DNA of 64,000 nucleotides from Phallus indusiatus (lineage: Eukaryota; Basidiomycota; Agaricomycetes; Phallales; Phallaceae). Shown piece by piece: positions 37,027-50,633 of the stretch. The position numbers were made by a program, and so were the translations under genes. The notes beneath the pieces were generated by a model, which was not told the origin of the DNA, did not search any database, and worked only from the letters and a program-made list of their open reading frames with translations. Position 1 is the stretch's first letter. Each line of letters starts with the position of its first letter. The stretch covers positions 1-64,000 of the forward strand of contig JAQFWX010000045.1 in NCBI GenBank assembly GCA_027605045.1, read 5' to 3'.

Positions 37027-39325
37027 TGCTTCAGCTCAGAAAAAAATATGGTGTCTCTGGATAAGAAAGGGCTGGTAAAATAACATCAGTTTTCCGGGTC
37101 AGAAGAAAAGGGCTGAAAGGGATGTTATGTACCTGGGGGAACGGAATGAATGGGAGAGAAAGAGAGAGGAGAGACAAGAGAGAGCCACAGAAGATGTGCA
37201 GCAGCAGTAGCGGGATTCCGAATAGAGGAAGGTGAAATGAAAGGATGCTTTATGCTTATTATACTTATAACAGAGTGGTTCGGGTTGTCATCTGGAGGCG
37301 CTTGGATAACCGCGAATCTTTTAAGAACGTTATGGGTTGGTTGGTCCACGGAAATCAAAACATTTTTGCAGTTGAAGACTATCTAGGGGTGATCGGGAGG
37401 ATTCAAGCTAAAAAAGATGGTTGGGGGATGTATCCCAGGATACACACAGGCTGGGGGCTGCGTTGGGTTGGCTAAGGTTCTTCTCGGTCCCCGAAAGAGG
37501 TTCTAGCTGCGGTGCCAAAAAAAGAATTTATTTGACCGCTCGGCTTTAGGGAATATCGTATATATATAAAAATAAAAATTAATCAATAATCAATAATCAA
37601 TTTCGTTTGAATTTACTTCTGCGACGAGTCCGATGAGTCCGTTAATTCGTGATTCGAGGCTGCCGTCACACCGAGTCTAGTAGTTCAAAAGCGAGCTTGC
37701 ACAAGATTCTAGCTTTGAGCTAGAGAGAGAGAGAGAGACTGTTTATCTCGGATGAACTCGGAAAAAGAATAACGGCTGTTTTTGACACTTTTGAGCCGGA
37801 GAGAGGAGCTGCTTAGTGTGCATGCGTCTCGAAAAGCGAACACAACTCGGAGCTGTCGGGGCTTCGAAGAGGAGAGACTGGCATTCTGCTTCCGCGGCAA
37901 TTTGCGAAGGAGGGGATGGTGTGGTGCTGGTCGTGCCTGACCCTCTCTCTCCCATAAACACGAAAACATCAACAAAATTGACCAACCTTGTTCTGTGCTT
38001 CTCGATCCAGTCTCCATGACTTGTTTACCGCCTTCTCCGAAGATACGAACTAAATACATTCTGTCTGGTAGAAGAACGACTGAATTGAAAATACGACCTG
38101 TCTCTTGCCGGGACCTTTGAGGTACTACTGGCACTCCTTAGTGTTAGTTTCTAGATCCTCCGGATAAAACTCTATCCTGTTTGTTTTTTCGAAAAGAATT
38201 TTATGCCTGCCTGGAGCTGCAACGTCACGCGGACCACATAGTGATCGAGAGGCGACATGATATGTACAGGTATTATCAGTATACTGGTGCTCTCCCCGTA
38301 GGACTGGTAGATTGCGCAAATGCCGACCCTGTGCCACCACACCCTTAGCTCCAAATTCCAAAAAAAAAGGATTCAAAGAAAAAAAAATAATAAAAATCTA
38401 TAGTGGCCGTCTCGGCCAGCGCGACCTGTTGATCAGCGTTTTAGTCAGCACTGCGCAGCCGGATCTTTTATCCAAATGTTCGATCGCGTTCTAGTTGGAT
38501 GTCATGACCGTCGCAACAAACAACATCCAGTCACCAAAGTAAAGTATGTCGGTCTTCTGATTGGTGCCTTGCCTGATGTTTACGTACGTCATTTAATTCA
38601 TTCATTCTTCGCTCAGATGTCTGTGCACCTTAGTTCCTAAAATAAAACGCGAAGAACTTTCCAAAGTAATTAACCGAACTCTTGATGGGTATGTGCATCA
38701 GTCAAAAGTCTACTTTTGGCTTTTACAAGTATGCTGTGGCGCTCTGGCATCTGAATAACATAATGATACCTAATAATTAGGTATGCACTGATGACAATTA
38801 CGGCGATAGTTTACGGCGATGTCAGGCCAGGCATCATGTAAGCTCATTGCCTCGCGATAGTGGCAGCGTCGGGGTCATTACATAGTGGCGCAACGAGAAG
38901 GAAAGGAAATAATTACCAACCGGCAATAATGTCTCAAATAGGGGATGGCTCATTTGGCGTTCTACTTTCATTTCCTTAATTTTTTTTTTCAACTCTATGT
39001 AGTAGCTGAGATGAAGTGGGGCAAGATTCAGAGAGCATGTATTGACGTAGTAGTGCTGTCTTCAGGAGTATAACCGTTCCGAATTGGTGCCTGAACGAAC
39101 CCCTCTAGCTGACGTGCCCAAATATAAAATATATGAACTCCTCAAAGTGCCTTCCTAAAGCAGGTACGTCCGACATTAAAAAAAGTGGGAACAGCTCAAT
39201 TGTGTTAAAGACTAGGTTTTTTCTTTCTTTCTTTCTTTCTTTTTCTTTTTCATGTTGTTATGGTCGATCGAGGCTAACTATTGGTATCAGACATCACATC
39301 TACGCGTGAACAGATATGTTAGAAG
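37027..39325. other. Gene-poor region upstream of the CSL gene
   Basis: About 2.3 kb with no gene I can support. It contains an (AG)n microsatellite at 37722-37738, an AT-rich patch with a TCAATAA repeat at 37558-37600, and a TTTC repeat tract at about 39215-39250. An exon-like stretch at about 39069-39153 encodes EYNRSELVPERTPLADVPKY after an AG acceptor, which may belong to the ORF at 39326. The rest probably includes the CSL promoter and leader. Confidence 0.35.
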
Positions 39326-39661
39326 ATGCACATCACGCGATCGTTTCGAGTGCTAGGACGATGTACTATATCAGCTTCCTTTACTCTGGCAGATATTTTA
39401 AAAGCAGCACGTATCGTAATCGAACATTGCGAGATGCCTGGTGATCAATTAAGCGTAGAATGTCGAGTCTATAATAATAAACACAAATATGATTTTGAAA
39501 GAGCGCGTCAGTTCCTGTTCAACAGTTGGATAATGCAGACAATGATCCCGTCTGTCCCCGAAATCTGGGATACTCCCTCACCAACGACGATATCTGATAT
39601 CGTGAATACTGCGGACGACCAGCGTCTAATTCTTTATCGAGAGCCACACAGAAAACAATAA
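39326..39661 (+). CDS. Unrecognised ORF of 111 residues, possibly a last exon
   Basis: The frame runs MHITRSFRVLGRCTISASFT, then ADILKAARIVIEHCEM and DFERARQFLFNSWIM, to the stop after REPHRKQ. Composition looks protein-like (mixed helices, few repeats), but I recognise no domain. The exon-like piece at 39069-39153 could be upstream coding sequence, since the start of this frame is not well supported by itself. No neighbouring gene suggests a role. Confidence 0.3.
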   Translation: MHITRSFRVLGRCTISASFTLADILKAARIVIEHCEMPGDQLSVECRVYNNKHKYDFERARQFLFNSWIMQTMIPSVPEIWDTPSPTTISDIVNTADDQRLILYREPHRKQ

Positions 39662-40676
39662 TACAATATCATATGCTGTATGTTATATGTGTTATGTCGT
39701 ATGTATGTATGTATATGTTATATTATGTATTTAAACAGATCTCAGATCTCAGATTTCAGATTTATCAGGTCCCGTCCTTTTAAGCTTCTTCAAAAATTAA
39801 AAGGGAGATTTACACAATGTGCGCACACACTTTTGCCTTTCCTCCTCATGCCATTGGGTGCAGTCCTCTCTTCCTTGCTCCTCCTTTCTGATGTATATCA
39901 AGGTTGCGGTACCAGTTATACATAGCCATTGTAGCCAGTCAGCCAGTAGCATATGCACTTGTCTGATGAATACCAATCGAATCATAAGAAGATACGACGA
40001 CGATTGAATGAAGCCAAGAGCGTCGACGATAGGACCGTTTGAACTATCAAAAGTAATTGCATCCATGATTCTGAGACCTTAGACGGTCGACGGCGAGACG
40101 GCCGCAGCACATCATGTGTTGTAGTGTTTACCAGAACTGTCCGACAACTCCGGCAGAATAATACTGTTGTTTGCACACTCTTTGATTGTCATGTACCTAC
40201 GAAGCCTTCTAGACAATAATTTGGATGATTATAGTTGCGAATGCCGTTAAACGAAAACTGTGTCGCGAGCTCAGCAAGATGACTAAGCCAGAAGCCATGA
40301 TACTGGCCAGCGAATTCGCCAAAGTGTACTGTATATATAATATGAGGAGTATACATTCGTTTGAATCTATATCGCTTTTATCGCTATTAGGTTTGCGCTA
40401 ATATATTATGTACAATTGCCCCCAGTGCCAGTGAGCAGTTACGCCACGAGGAACTCGCGTCCGTGGTCTAAGAATACAACCACCCAGACGGCTTACGCGC
40501 GCCAAGTTATCATCCTCATCCCTTCATCCCGTTTCTCCTCCTCGTCTTCCTCCTCGTCATAGCTTGACGAAGTCTGTCTTTTTCCGTACAGCTTTTCTTC
40601 TTTTTCTTTTCTAAAGTACTCAAACGGAAATTCAGACAGTCTTTTTTTCTCATTTTTTTCTTTTTTTTTTTCGTAT
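39662..40676. other. Gene-poor region upstream of the Ser/Pro-rich gene
   Basis: About 1 kb. Short repeats of TATGTAT-type (39675-39735) and ATCTCAGAT (39738-39757) lie near the left end. A long T/C-rich tract (40585-40675) directly precedes the next ATG and looks like a fungal pyrimidine-rich leader. Minus-strand open frames around 39797-40176 have no recognisable product. Confidence 0.35.
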
Positions 40677-42458
40677 ATGTCATCCTATAGATTGGAAAGC
40701 CCTCGTCCACGCTCTCAGCTGGCTCCAATTCGCGTTCGTTCAAGCTACACTCCTTCAGTCGCAGGCTCTCCAACTACTCTTCTTTATGATCTTCCACAAT
40801 CTTCCTCGTCTGCACGTTCCCCACCGCCCCAAAAATCAACGCACGATTCCGTAATTTATTCACCACCACCTTTGAAATCCCCAACCCTTCCCCCAGATTC
40901 ACCCCGCCTTCGGCCTCGTCAAACCCCTCCCCTCGCACTCGCTCCGTAACACCCGCTTTAACATATCGTCAAGAACTTGATAGCTTTGCTTCACATTGCC
41001 GTGCATGGTACGTTACGAATGATCGGAAAGCCGGCTCAGCCGTATTCCCTATATATTTTCCGAACCGTTGCCCTAAACGCCGTTTTCGTTTCAGGTATTT
41101 TGACCAAGATGAACGCGCCGGAAGGCAAATGACCCAAATTCTTGAATCCCTTGATCCTTCACAGCGTGCACCCTTTTCCAGACTTCAATCTAGCATTCGG
41201 ACCGCGTATCATGAAGCCATGAGTAGACGGCGTCGTTCCGAATTCAGAGCACATTTATCCTCAACTCACCCCGGTGGATCATTAGCTCCCTCATCTCGGG
41301 CTAATCCGAGCGGGAAAGCTGCTAAGAAAGAGCGATATGATCGCTTTTCCCGATTTATTAAAACTTGGTGTATGACTGGCATGCCTGGGCCTCGTCCGTT
41401 CTTCCAAGCTCTATGGGCTGTCATGCGATTACAAGTCTTGCCCGTCGATCTGGGTGGTGCGGGTCCTCATCGGATAGAATGGGAGTTTGATGATGCTGTT
41501 TTCCAAGAATCCGCGTTAGTTGAATTGTTTTCCTTTTTTTCTCTTCTCTCCTCTTCTTTGACTTTCACCATCCTGTGCAAAAAAATTGAATTGCTAATAA
41601 TGGTTTTCTATTCCATGCAGCGGCAAGGAATTTATGTTGGAGGCAATTGATGTTCTCAAAGGGGTTAGATCATTTTTCCTTTTTTCATTTCGTTCTTTAA
41701 TATTGGTCTTTAATGTGCTGAGATTTTTTTTTGGCGTTTTCGTCCGATTATGCAAACAGGTCTTAGGATTTGAGGAGTGCCTACCTCCTCAGTCACATCG
41801 GCAGAGTCGCGTTGATGATAATACCGGTGGTGGTGGTGGTGGATCCATTTCAACATCGACCGCTAAAATAGCGAATGTACGTCCTCGTTCACCGTCAGAT
41901 CCGTTTCTGGATACGCCCACGTTGTCCCATTCAATTGGGAGCACCGTATCAGGTTCACCGCCCGCTCTTGGCTCGAACAGTAATAATGAAAATAATAATA
42001 ATGCAAGTACAGAGAACGATCGACTGACTGAATTACCTGTCAATTTCCGTCAACAACAGCAACAACAACAAGCACGCGAGCAGGCACAAGGAAAATCAAC
42101 ATCATTCGACTCCGATGAAGATAGCGAAGGACCATTTTTGCGCGTATGGACGGTGTCCGATCTAGGCAATCCAGAGCTCCAGGCGCTCATTTCGCTATTT
42201 CCTGATTTCATTGCGAGACATGCGTTGCCCCGGTTTCCAGTGGTAGAGGCTGGTAAACGATATAATACGCGGGATGTGGATGTAGAAGCGGGTCTCAACG
42301 TTGCGGCAGGGGCAGAAGGAGGAGAAGGGGAGCGCACAGAAGTGGTGTCTTGCGGTACCGGCCGAATAATGGTTGGAAGAAAGGCGAGATCGTATGGGTG
42401 GCAAGGAAGTTGGTGGCAGAGATTTACTGGCTGGTGGAGACGACTATTTGGATGCTAA
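40677..42458 (+). CDS. Conserved-looking fungal protein of unknown function, Ser/Pro- and Gln-rich
   Basis: Starts MSSYRLESPRPRSQLAPIR after a pyrimidine tract. A low-complexity N-terminus leads to a compact helical domain (TPALTYRQELDSFASHCRAW, YFDQDERAGRQMTQILESL, RYDRFSRFIKTWCMTGMPG, ALWAVMRLQVLPVDLGGAG). A disordered middle with short Gly and Gln runs follows, and the C-terminus is tryptophan-rich (SYGWQGSWWQRFTGWWRRLF). Three introns were inferred (donors near 41009, 41515, 41665). At 40924-40932 the frame changes at CCCCTCCCC, needing one more base to reach VTPALTYRQ. I recognise no named family; the final WWRRLFGC could associate with membranes (inference). Confidence 0.55.
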
Positions 42459-44413
<1,955 letters not shown>

Positions 44414-44604
44414 TTTATTATCACTAATATTTATTATGTATTCTTTTTTGGTGCTGGATTTCAAAACTCTAAAACTTGATGGTACATATGTATTTGAAGA
44501 TAGATAGAAAAAAAGAAGTAGAAAGAAACGAAGAAAACCAGAGAATACTTGCCTTTTAAATATATGACTCCTGAGCTATTTTTATTTAATCATATCGAAT
44601 CAGA

Positions 44605-45131
44605 CTATTGAGATATCATATCGGAAGCTATAGCGGCTTCACCCAATGGCGTATTAGGATAAAAGATAGTGGCTAGTCGTCGGGATTCAACACTGGCAGC
44701 AGGTACCTTAGTGCAATACATATTTTTATTGCGCTCCTCATGCCCTTTTATGCAAGCGATTATGCCGGCACTAGTAAATGTATTTTAAAACTATATGTAA
44801 CTTCTGTCTAAACTAAATACATGCCATGACAAATAGGTCGTAGTTTAGTTGAGCCACAAAGAAGCCACATGGTTCAATCAGGGTCAACCGCTCTCGAATT
44901 GAGGATCAGAATTTGAGCTTTGACGATTTGACATAAAAGTGATTGTAGAAAATGATAAATTAAGTCCTGCTCGTTTAAATGGCTTAATAGATCCATAATG
45001 ATCCTGAAGAATATCTCAGATTTTTGATCTTCCGAACGCGATGACAACCACGACGACACAGGGTTCCGTGTGGCGGCTGTTGATGACAAGCGGGACAAAA
45101 GAGAGGACCTTAAGGAAACGATCGCTGACAT
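44605..45131 (-). CDS. Possible small mitochondrial protein, structure uncertain
   Basis: A start at 45129-45131 gives MSAIVSLRSSLLSRLSSTAA, which looks like a mitochondrial presequence. A last exon (44605-44770), after a CTAG acceptor, encodes AGIIACIKGHEERNKNMY, then CTKVPAASVESRRLATIFYP, and stops after ASDMISQ. The middle exons could not be resolved. I do not recognise the family. The coding-like composition of the last exon and its clean acceptor are the main support. It is divergent from the chitin synthase, 88 bp apart. Confidence 0.35.
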
Positions 45132-45219
45132 AATCGTGAAGTAAACATGCACGTGACAAAACGCGTCTCTGTTTTCGGCTGGGTTCGGAATCAAAACTCG
45201 TCAGACTGTTCATTTTCAT

Positions 45220-48200
45220 ATGCCCGTGTCGCGAAAACCACCACCAGTACTCGAACCATTCGAGTTAGATAGTCCGTTAAGGGACGATCTAGATGAAGAC
45301 GATGAAAGTGACACAGACAGCGAAACAACTACAGTCGAACCGAATCTTCCTGCTAGAAGCTCTTCAAACCCGATCGGTCAGGATCCTTTCATTTCTCCAA
45401 TGGACCATACAGGAAAGGTGAATCCCTCAATATCATTTCAATCTACCACAGAAGATTCGGCAGACACAATTTCTGGAGAAACCTTCGAATCCAATTCCAC
45501 CGAGGAAGACTTAGCGAGTAGACCCACCGTTCCACAAAACTTCACGTTTCAGCAATACCAATCTTCTCCTCACGTCGCTCGTAATTTCCATACTCCATTA
45601 CGAAACCCAATATCTGCTATGTCTACTCCAAATGTTAATGACTCGTTTAATTATGATCCCGAGCAATATGGTCCTTATACGCGGTTGACATACCCCGCTC
45701 AACCCGTTTCAAGATCGCCTACCCCAGGTGTTAACGACCACTCATTCACGAGCGAAAAAGATCTTTCAGGAATCCTTATTCACTCAGCCGACAACGACTC
45801 ATGGGCCGATAGTACACCACAGGAGGATTTGGAAAAGAGTCAATAGACGAATATCTCGGGACAAAGCATTTCGGACCTGCTCCAAAAGGACGCATTCGAC
45901 GTCGAAGGCGAACGAAAAGGCGTGTCCTTCTCACGGAAGGCAATTTAGTGACGGATATTGACGTTCCGTCGAACCTGGTACTTCCCTGGAAAGGCGAACC
46001 TGAGATGAGACAAACCCGGTAAATTATTCTGTTGAAAATGAATTCACCGGCCTCGGTTTAAATTTTTTCATCTTCTGTCTTTCGGTGTTCACACATACAG
46101 ATATACTGCTGTTACCTGCGACCCTGATGATTTCGAAAAAGAACGATTTTACCTCCGGCAAAATACTTATGACCGGACAACAGAGCTGTTCGTATGCATT
46201 ACGATGTATAATGTGAGGGGCTTGATTATTAAACTGGGATATCTGTTTTTGACAAAGCATAGGAAGATGAAATACTTCTTTGTCGAACATTATATGGAGT
46301 AATGAAGAATATTGCTCATCTGGTAATACTTTTCTTTCCTAATGCTACTGTCGCTAAAGACCAGCTCACGAATTCATGTAAACTAGTGTTCTCGCAAGTC
46401 TTCACAAACTTGGGGTCCAGATGCCTGGAAAAAGGTTGTTGTCTGTATCATTGCTGACGGTCGCAAGGTGGTGCATCCACGAGTTTTGGATGTTCTTGCA
46501 GCATTGGGAGTCTATCAGGATCGCGGTCACATGAAAAGCAAAGTAAATGAGAAGGAAGTCACGGCTCATGTGTTCGAATATACCACCTCCTTTGCCTTGG
46601 ATCCCGAATTGCACTTCAAATATCCTGATAAAGGAATAGTCCCTACGCAAATCATCTTTTGCTTGAAGGAAAAGAACAAGAAGAAAATAAATAGTCATAG
46701 ATGGTTTTTCAATGCATTTGCACCGTTGTTACAGGTTTATCTGGCTATTTCTCTCGACATATCCTAGACTTATCGCTTTGTAGCCTAACGTTTGCGTATT
46801 GCTGGATGTTGGGACTCGTCCGGGAAGCAAAAGTTTGTATCACTTGTGGAAAACCTTTGACAGAAACTCGAATGTTGGGGGTGCATGTGGCGAAATTGCT
46901 ACATATAAAGGACCTGGTTGGACAGGACTGATAAATCCATTAGGTCAGTCCTTTCCATTCGTATGTCTTACTGATACCTCATAGAATTTTCTTCAGTTGC
47001 TGCTCAAAATTTTGAATACAAGGCGAGATTTCAAAACCTTGACATCGTCATAAAAACTGATTTTTTTCTTCAGATGAGCAATATTTTGGATAAGCCGATG
47101 GAAAGCGTTTTTGGTTATATTTCAGTACTTCCTGGGGCCTTTTCGGCATATCGTTATATTGCTTTGCAAAACGATAAAGACGGCGTTGGGCCACTAGCTA
47201 GTTTGTCGTTCCTTGGCCGATGATGAATTTATGCTAATTGCCGTTGTGAAGGTTATTTTAAAGGGGAAGTCTTACACGGACGAGATACCGACATTTTTAC
47301 TTCGAACATGTGTAAGTTTCATTGAAACAGGTTTAAATTTCTTTCGCTGATGAATCCTCTAGATCTGGCTGAGGATGTAAGACCCTTCCACTACGCATCT
47401 TCCTTGTGTACTCATTATTATGAAGCGCATTTTATGTTTTGAGTTGGTAGCCAAGAAAAACGCGAATTGGTAAAGACCTTTCACGATGATACGAGCAAAC
47501 ATCCCTTCTGACATTTGGACGCCATCTTTCAGGGTGCTCTCATACGTGAAGAATGCTATTGGAGAAACTGATGTTCCAGACTCATTGCCAGAGTTCATCG
47601 GTCAACGACGACGATGGCTGAATGGATCCTTTTTCGCTGCCGTTTACGCTCTTGCTCATACGAAGCAGATTCTGGTATCTGATCATAGTGTCGGCCGGAA
47701 GATTTGTTTGATGATAGAATCAGCTTATGGCCTAATTAATCTCATTTTTGCATGGTTCGCGATTGTAAGCAATATCAGTGCAATAAAGGTGTATATCGAT
47801 CTTAATGCAATTGACAGGGCAATTTTTATTTATTTTTTGTTTGTCTCCGAGTTCCTCTTTTGCTGGAGGAATGATTGTATTCATTTTCACGTCTAGGTTA
47901 TTCTCACATCTTCATTGGAAGATCCGTCTTTTGGATTGAAAGGAATAGGCTTTTTTAATTCTATTGTTCAAGTAGCTCTTTATCTTCAATATCTCATCTT
48001 CTCAAAACTAAATTTCCTTTTAGTACTGTTATGCCGCTCTTGTCGTTGGGTGCTTTCTATTTAGCATGGGAAATAAGCCCAAAGCGTAAGTGATGCACAA
48101 GTTCATTAATGCATACAGTCTAACCATGATAACCACAACAGCGCTATTTGGAAGTACAAGCTATCAAGTATTCTGCTTGCTATATTGTCTTTGTACATGA

Positions 48201-49172
48201 TCATTTGTGCGATAATTTGTACCATTCAAACCTCTCAATTTCCTGGAACCGCCATTTATGCCCGAATGCTTGTTTCCATTATTGCGACCTATGCATGCTA
48301 TGTTGTTTCAAGTGTTTTGTGGATGGATCCTTTCCACCTAATCACTTCCTTCGTTCAATATGTTTTATTGAGTGCAACGTATGTTATTTTTTCTATCACG
48401 TCGTCAAACTAAAATATCCTAGTTACGTGAATATACTCAACGTGTAAGTATTTGGATGTTTTCCGAATGAATAGCACTTTGCTGACACTCAGCTCAGATA
48501 TGCGTTTGCCAATCTTGATGATGTACATTTCCCTCTTGATTTATTATATATTTGCTTGACCTTGGTTTTCAGATTTCCTGGGGAACAAAGGAAGTAGGCC
48601 CTCAAGCAACAGATCTCGGTGCCGTCATCCAGGACAAAGAGTCTGGAGTCGATCTTGAGATTATCTCAGAGCCTTCAGATATCAACACCGCGTACTCTGA
48701 AGTCCTTAGTAATTTGCGAGATCGAAAACCAATCCCACGTTCGAATACCGGTTCAAATCCGGAACAAAAGGCGAAGGATTACTACGCATCCATTCGTGAG
48801 TAATTGCTATCCTCCTTTGGTTCAGTAATCATATGTGATTTGTTTTTTCAGGAACTAATGTAAGTCGACGGAATTTTAGTTAAATGTTGAACACTTACGC
48901 ATTAGCATCAGGTGCTCCTCGCCTGGGTATTGAGTAACGGCGTCCTCTGCGTATTTATCCTGACTAACAGCGATCAAACAACCGCGTTTTCGAATTCACC
49001 GGGCTCGGAAAAAATACGAACTTATATGCTTTTTATTCTTAGTTTCGTTGCTATCACTAGCATTATCGTATGACGTTCACTATGTTACCGTTTATCTTGT
49101 TACTAACGGGTACGTTTGTAGCGATTTGGAGGCTCAGTAACGTATCTTGTTATGAGAATATTTACCGGATAA
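45220..49172 (+). CDS. Division 1 chitin synthase
   Basis: Membrane GT2 enzyme that polymerises chitin from UDP-GlcNAc. A disordered acidic N-terminus leads to the conserved start [16 protein letters not shown] and [20 protein letters not shown]. Catalytic motifs follow: [50 protein letters not shown], the AED of MYLAEDR, and [13 protein letters not shown] bundle of C-terminal membrane helices includes [35 protein letters not shown] and [19 protein letters not shown]. More than 15 exons, including an 8-nt micro-exon (48852-48859). Near 45833 either a frame break (GGAAAAGAG) or a 35-nt intron (45812-45846) separates exon 1 from the core. Class within division 1 is not assigned. Confidence 0.92.
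48852..48859 (+). other. 8-nt micro-exon of the chitin synthase gene
   Basis: GAACTAAT is flanked by a pyrimidine-rich AG acceptor and a GTAAGT donor. It is needed to join YYASI-R to [12 protein letters not shown] in frame, matching the family's [11 protein letters not shown] block. Confidence 0.78.
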
Positions 49173-49311
49173 TTTTCAACCTAATTTCAATGATCAAAAC
49201 TGTATTGCTAGAAATCAAGGAAGATATCCATCGTATATATACATTGTACATTACACATCTAATCAATCTGGATGAAGTCCTCATATTTCAAAAAAAATAA
49301 TCGTTAAGGAA

Positions 49312-50595
49312 TCATCCGTATATGTATTGGCAAAACCTCAGTTCCTTGTCTGGTGAAAAGCGGTGCAGGCGTGCTCGCCGTCTATGTGGTCTCCTTGAAG
49401 ACGGGGACGGGGATGAACCAGAGCGGGTGCTGTGCGAACGGGTAAAAACGCTCCTTCGACTCCGCGTGAGTTTGAGAGTCAAAGAATCTACGATAGTGGT
49501 ACCCATCTCAGCAGTTTCGGTCCTTTCGTTGACTTCTGACCAGTCGCTTATGTGAAGCTGAGCCATCGCAGATGAGACTACCAGACCCGACTCGTCGACT
49601 GACTTCATGCAAGAAGTTCGTCCTTCGTCAGCGTCTTCTTCAAAAACGGTGGGCAATCCAGTAACCGCCGCTTCTTCCTCCTCATGGAGATTCTCTTCGA
49701 TATCCAAAGTGTCAGAGAAGGTATCTGAGTCGGTTTCGGTATCGGCTGGCGTAGATAGACCGTCTACATCAGTTGCGGGGGGTGTTTCCAAACGAGATGC
49801 AGCATTAAAGTCTGGGCGAGTGGCATTCGGTCGTAAGAGGTATGTCACCCTGATATCGCGTCCGGCCTCACTGATGGTTTTACCTGCCACATATGAGTCC
49901 TAAATGCTATGCTTTTGAATATATAAGCAATGGCACCCACTATACGACACAATCCCGTAGAATCGCGCCACACAATGTAGCAAAAACCGGGAAAAATCGT
50001 CGTCGACTCTCCAAATTAACCGCAATACCGAACGACTGATTTCCTGAATCGATCGAGACGCGTCGACATAGACTCCTACCGAGTCCAAAGGTCCTACGAA
50101 GGGTATATCGGGCTTAATTATAATAGCTGTTGTACGCAACCATGCAGATAGGGCTTCATCAATTTCAGAGACAGTCTGTTCCGTTCTGGGACCAGCTCTT
50201 CGTAGACGTTTGCGAATACCCTTCAGGCTAAGCGAGTATCTTCCCGCATTGGCTGTTATCGGATCTCTACAAGGAATGGCAGATAAGGATGGATTGGCGC
50301 GAGATATAAATTGAGGAACAGGTGTTGGAAACGTTGTACGAGGAAGTGAAATTGGGGGTTCATAATCTTTCAAAGAGGGTTCCACAATATGTTCGTTGCC
50401 AGCAAATCTAGCTATATGGAAGATGTGTCAACTCTCGATGAAGGGATGAAAATTATTTTTTGCTTCAATCTTACAATTGTCTCTTCGTCGAACTCGACGT
50501 CTCCCATTCTTCTCATTTACTGCTGACCGAACCGAAACTAGAGATATAGATGGACGTTGATGAGTATCGTCATGTTCAAGTGGAATTCCAGCCAT
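49312..50595 (-). CDS. R3H-associated N-terminal domain protein, putative RNA-binding
   Basis: Begins MAGIPLEHDDTHQRPSIS. The second exon has a long conserved region (PISLPRTTFPTPVPQF, YSLSLKGIRKRLRRAG, EIDEALSAWLRTT) and an R3H-like core (SVLRLIWRVDDDFSRFLLHC). The last exon gives AGRDIRVTYLLRPNATRPDF followed by an acidic and then Arg/Ser-rich tail. R3H modules bind single-stranded nucleic acid. The junction near 49895-49940 is uncertain: the frame-compatible donor (GTGTCG) would drop the expected VSYS, so a different intron or a missing base is possible. The start lies 39 bp from the end of the next gene. Confidence 0.6.
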
Positions 50596-50633
50596 GTATT
50601 ACATAATTTAAACACGACAGCGGTTAGTTAGGT

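Noticed and set aside
37615..37660. Hammerhead-like words (CGATGAGTCCG) suggesting a ribozyme
   Set aside because: The core differs from CTGATGA, no GAAA partner is placed correctly, and the stems do not pair.
38125..38376. 83-residue minus-strand open frame (MNPFFLEFGAKGVVAQ...)
   Set aside because: No recognisable domain, no supporting splice context, and an odd composition; it could not be supported as a gene.
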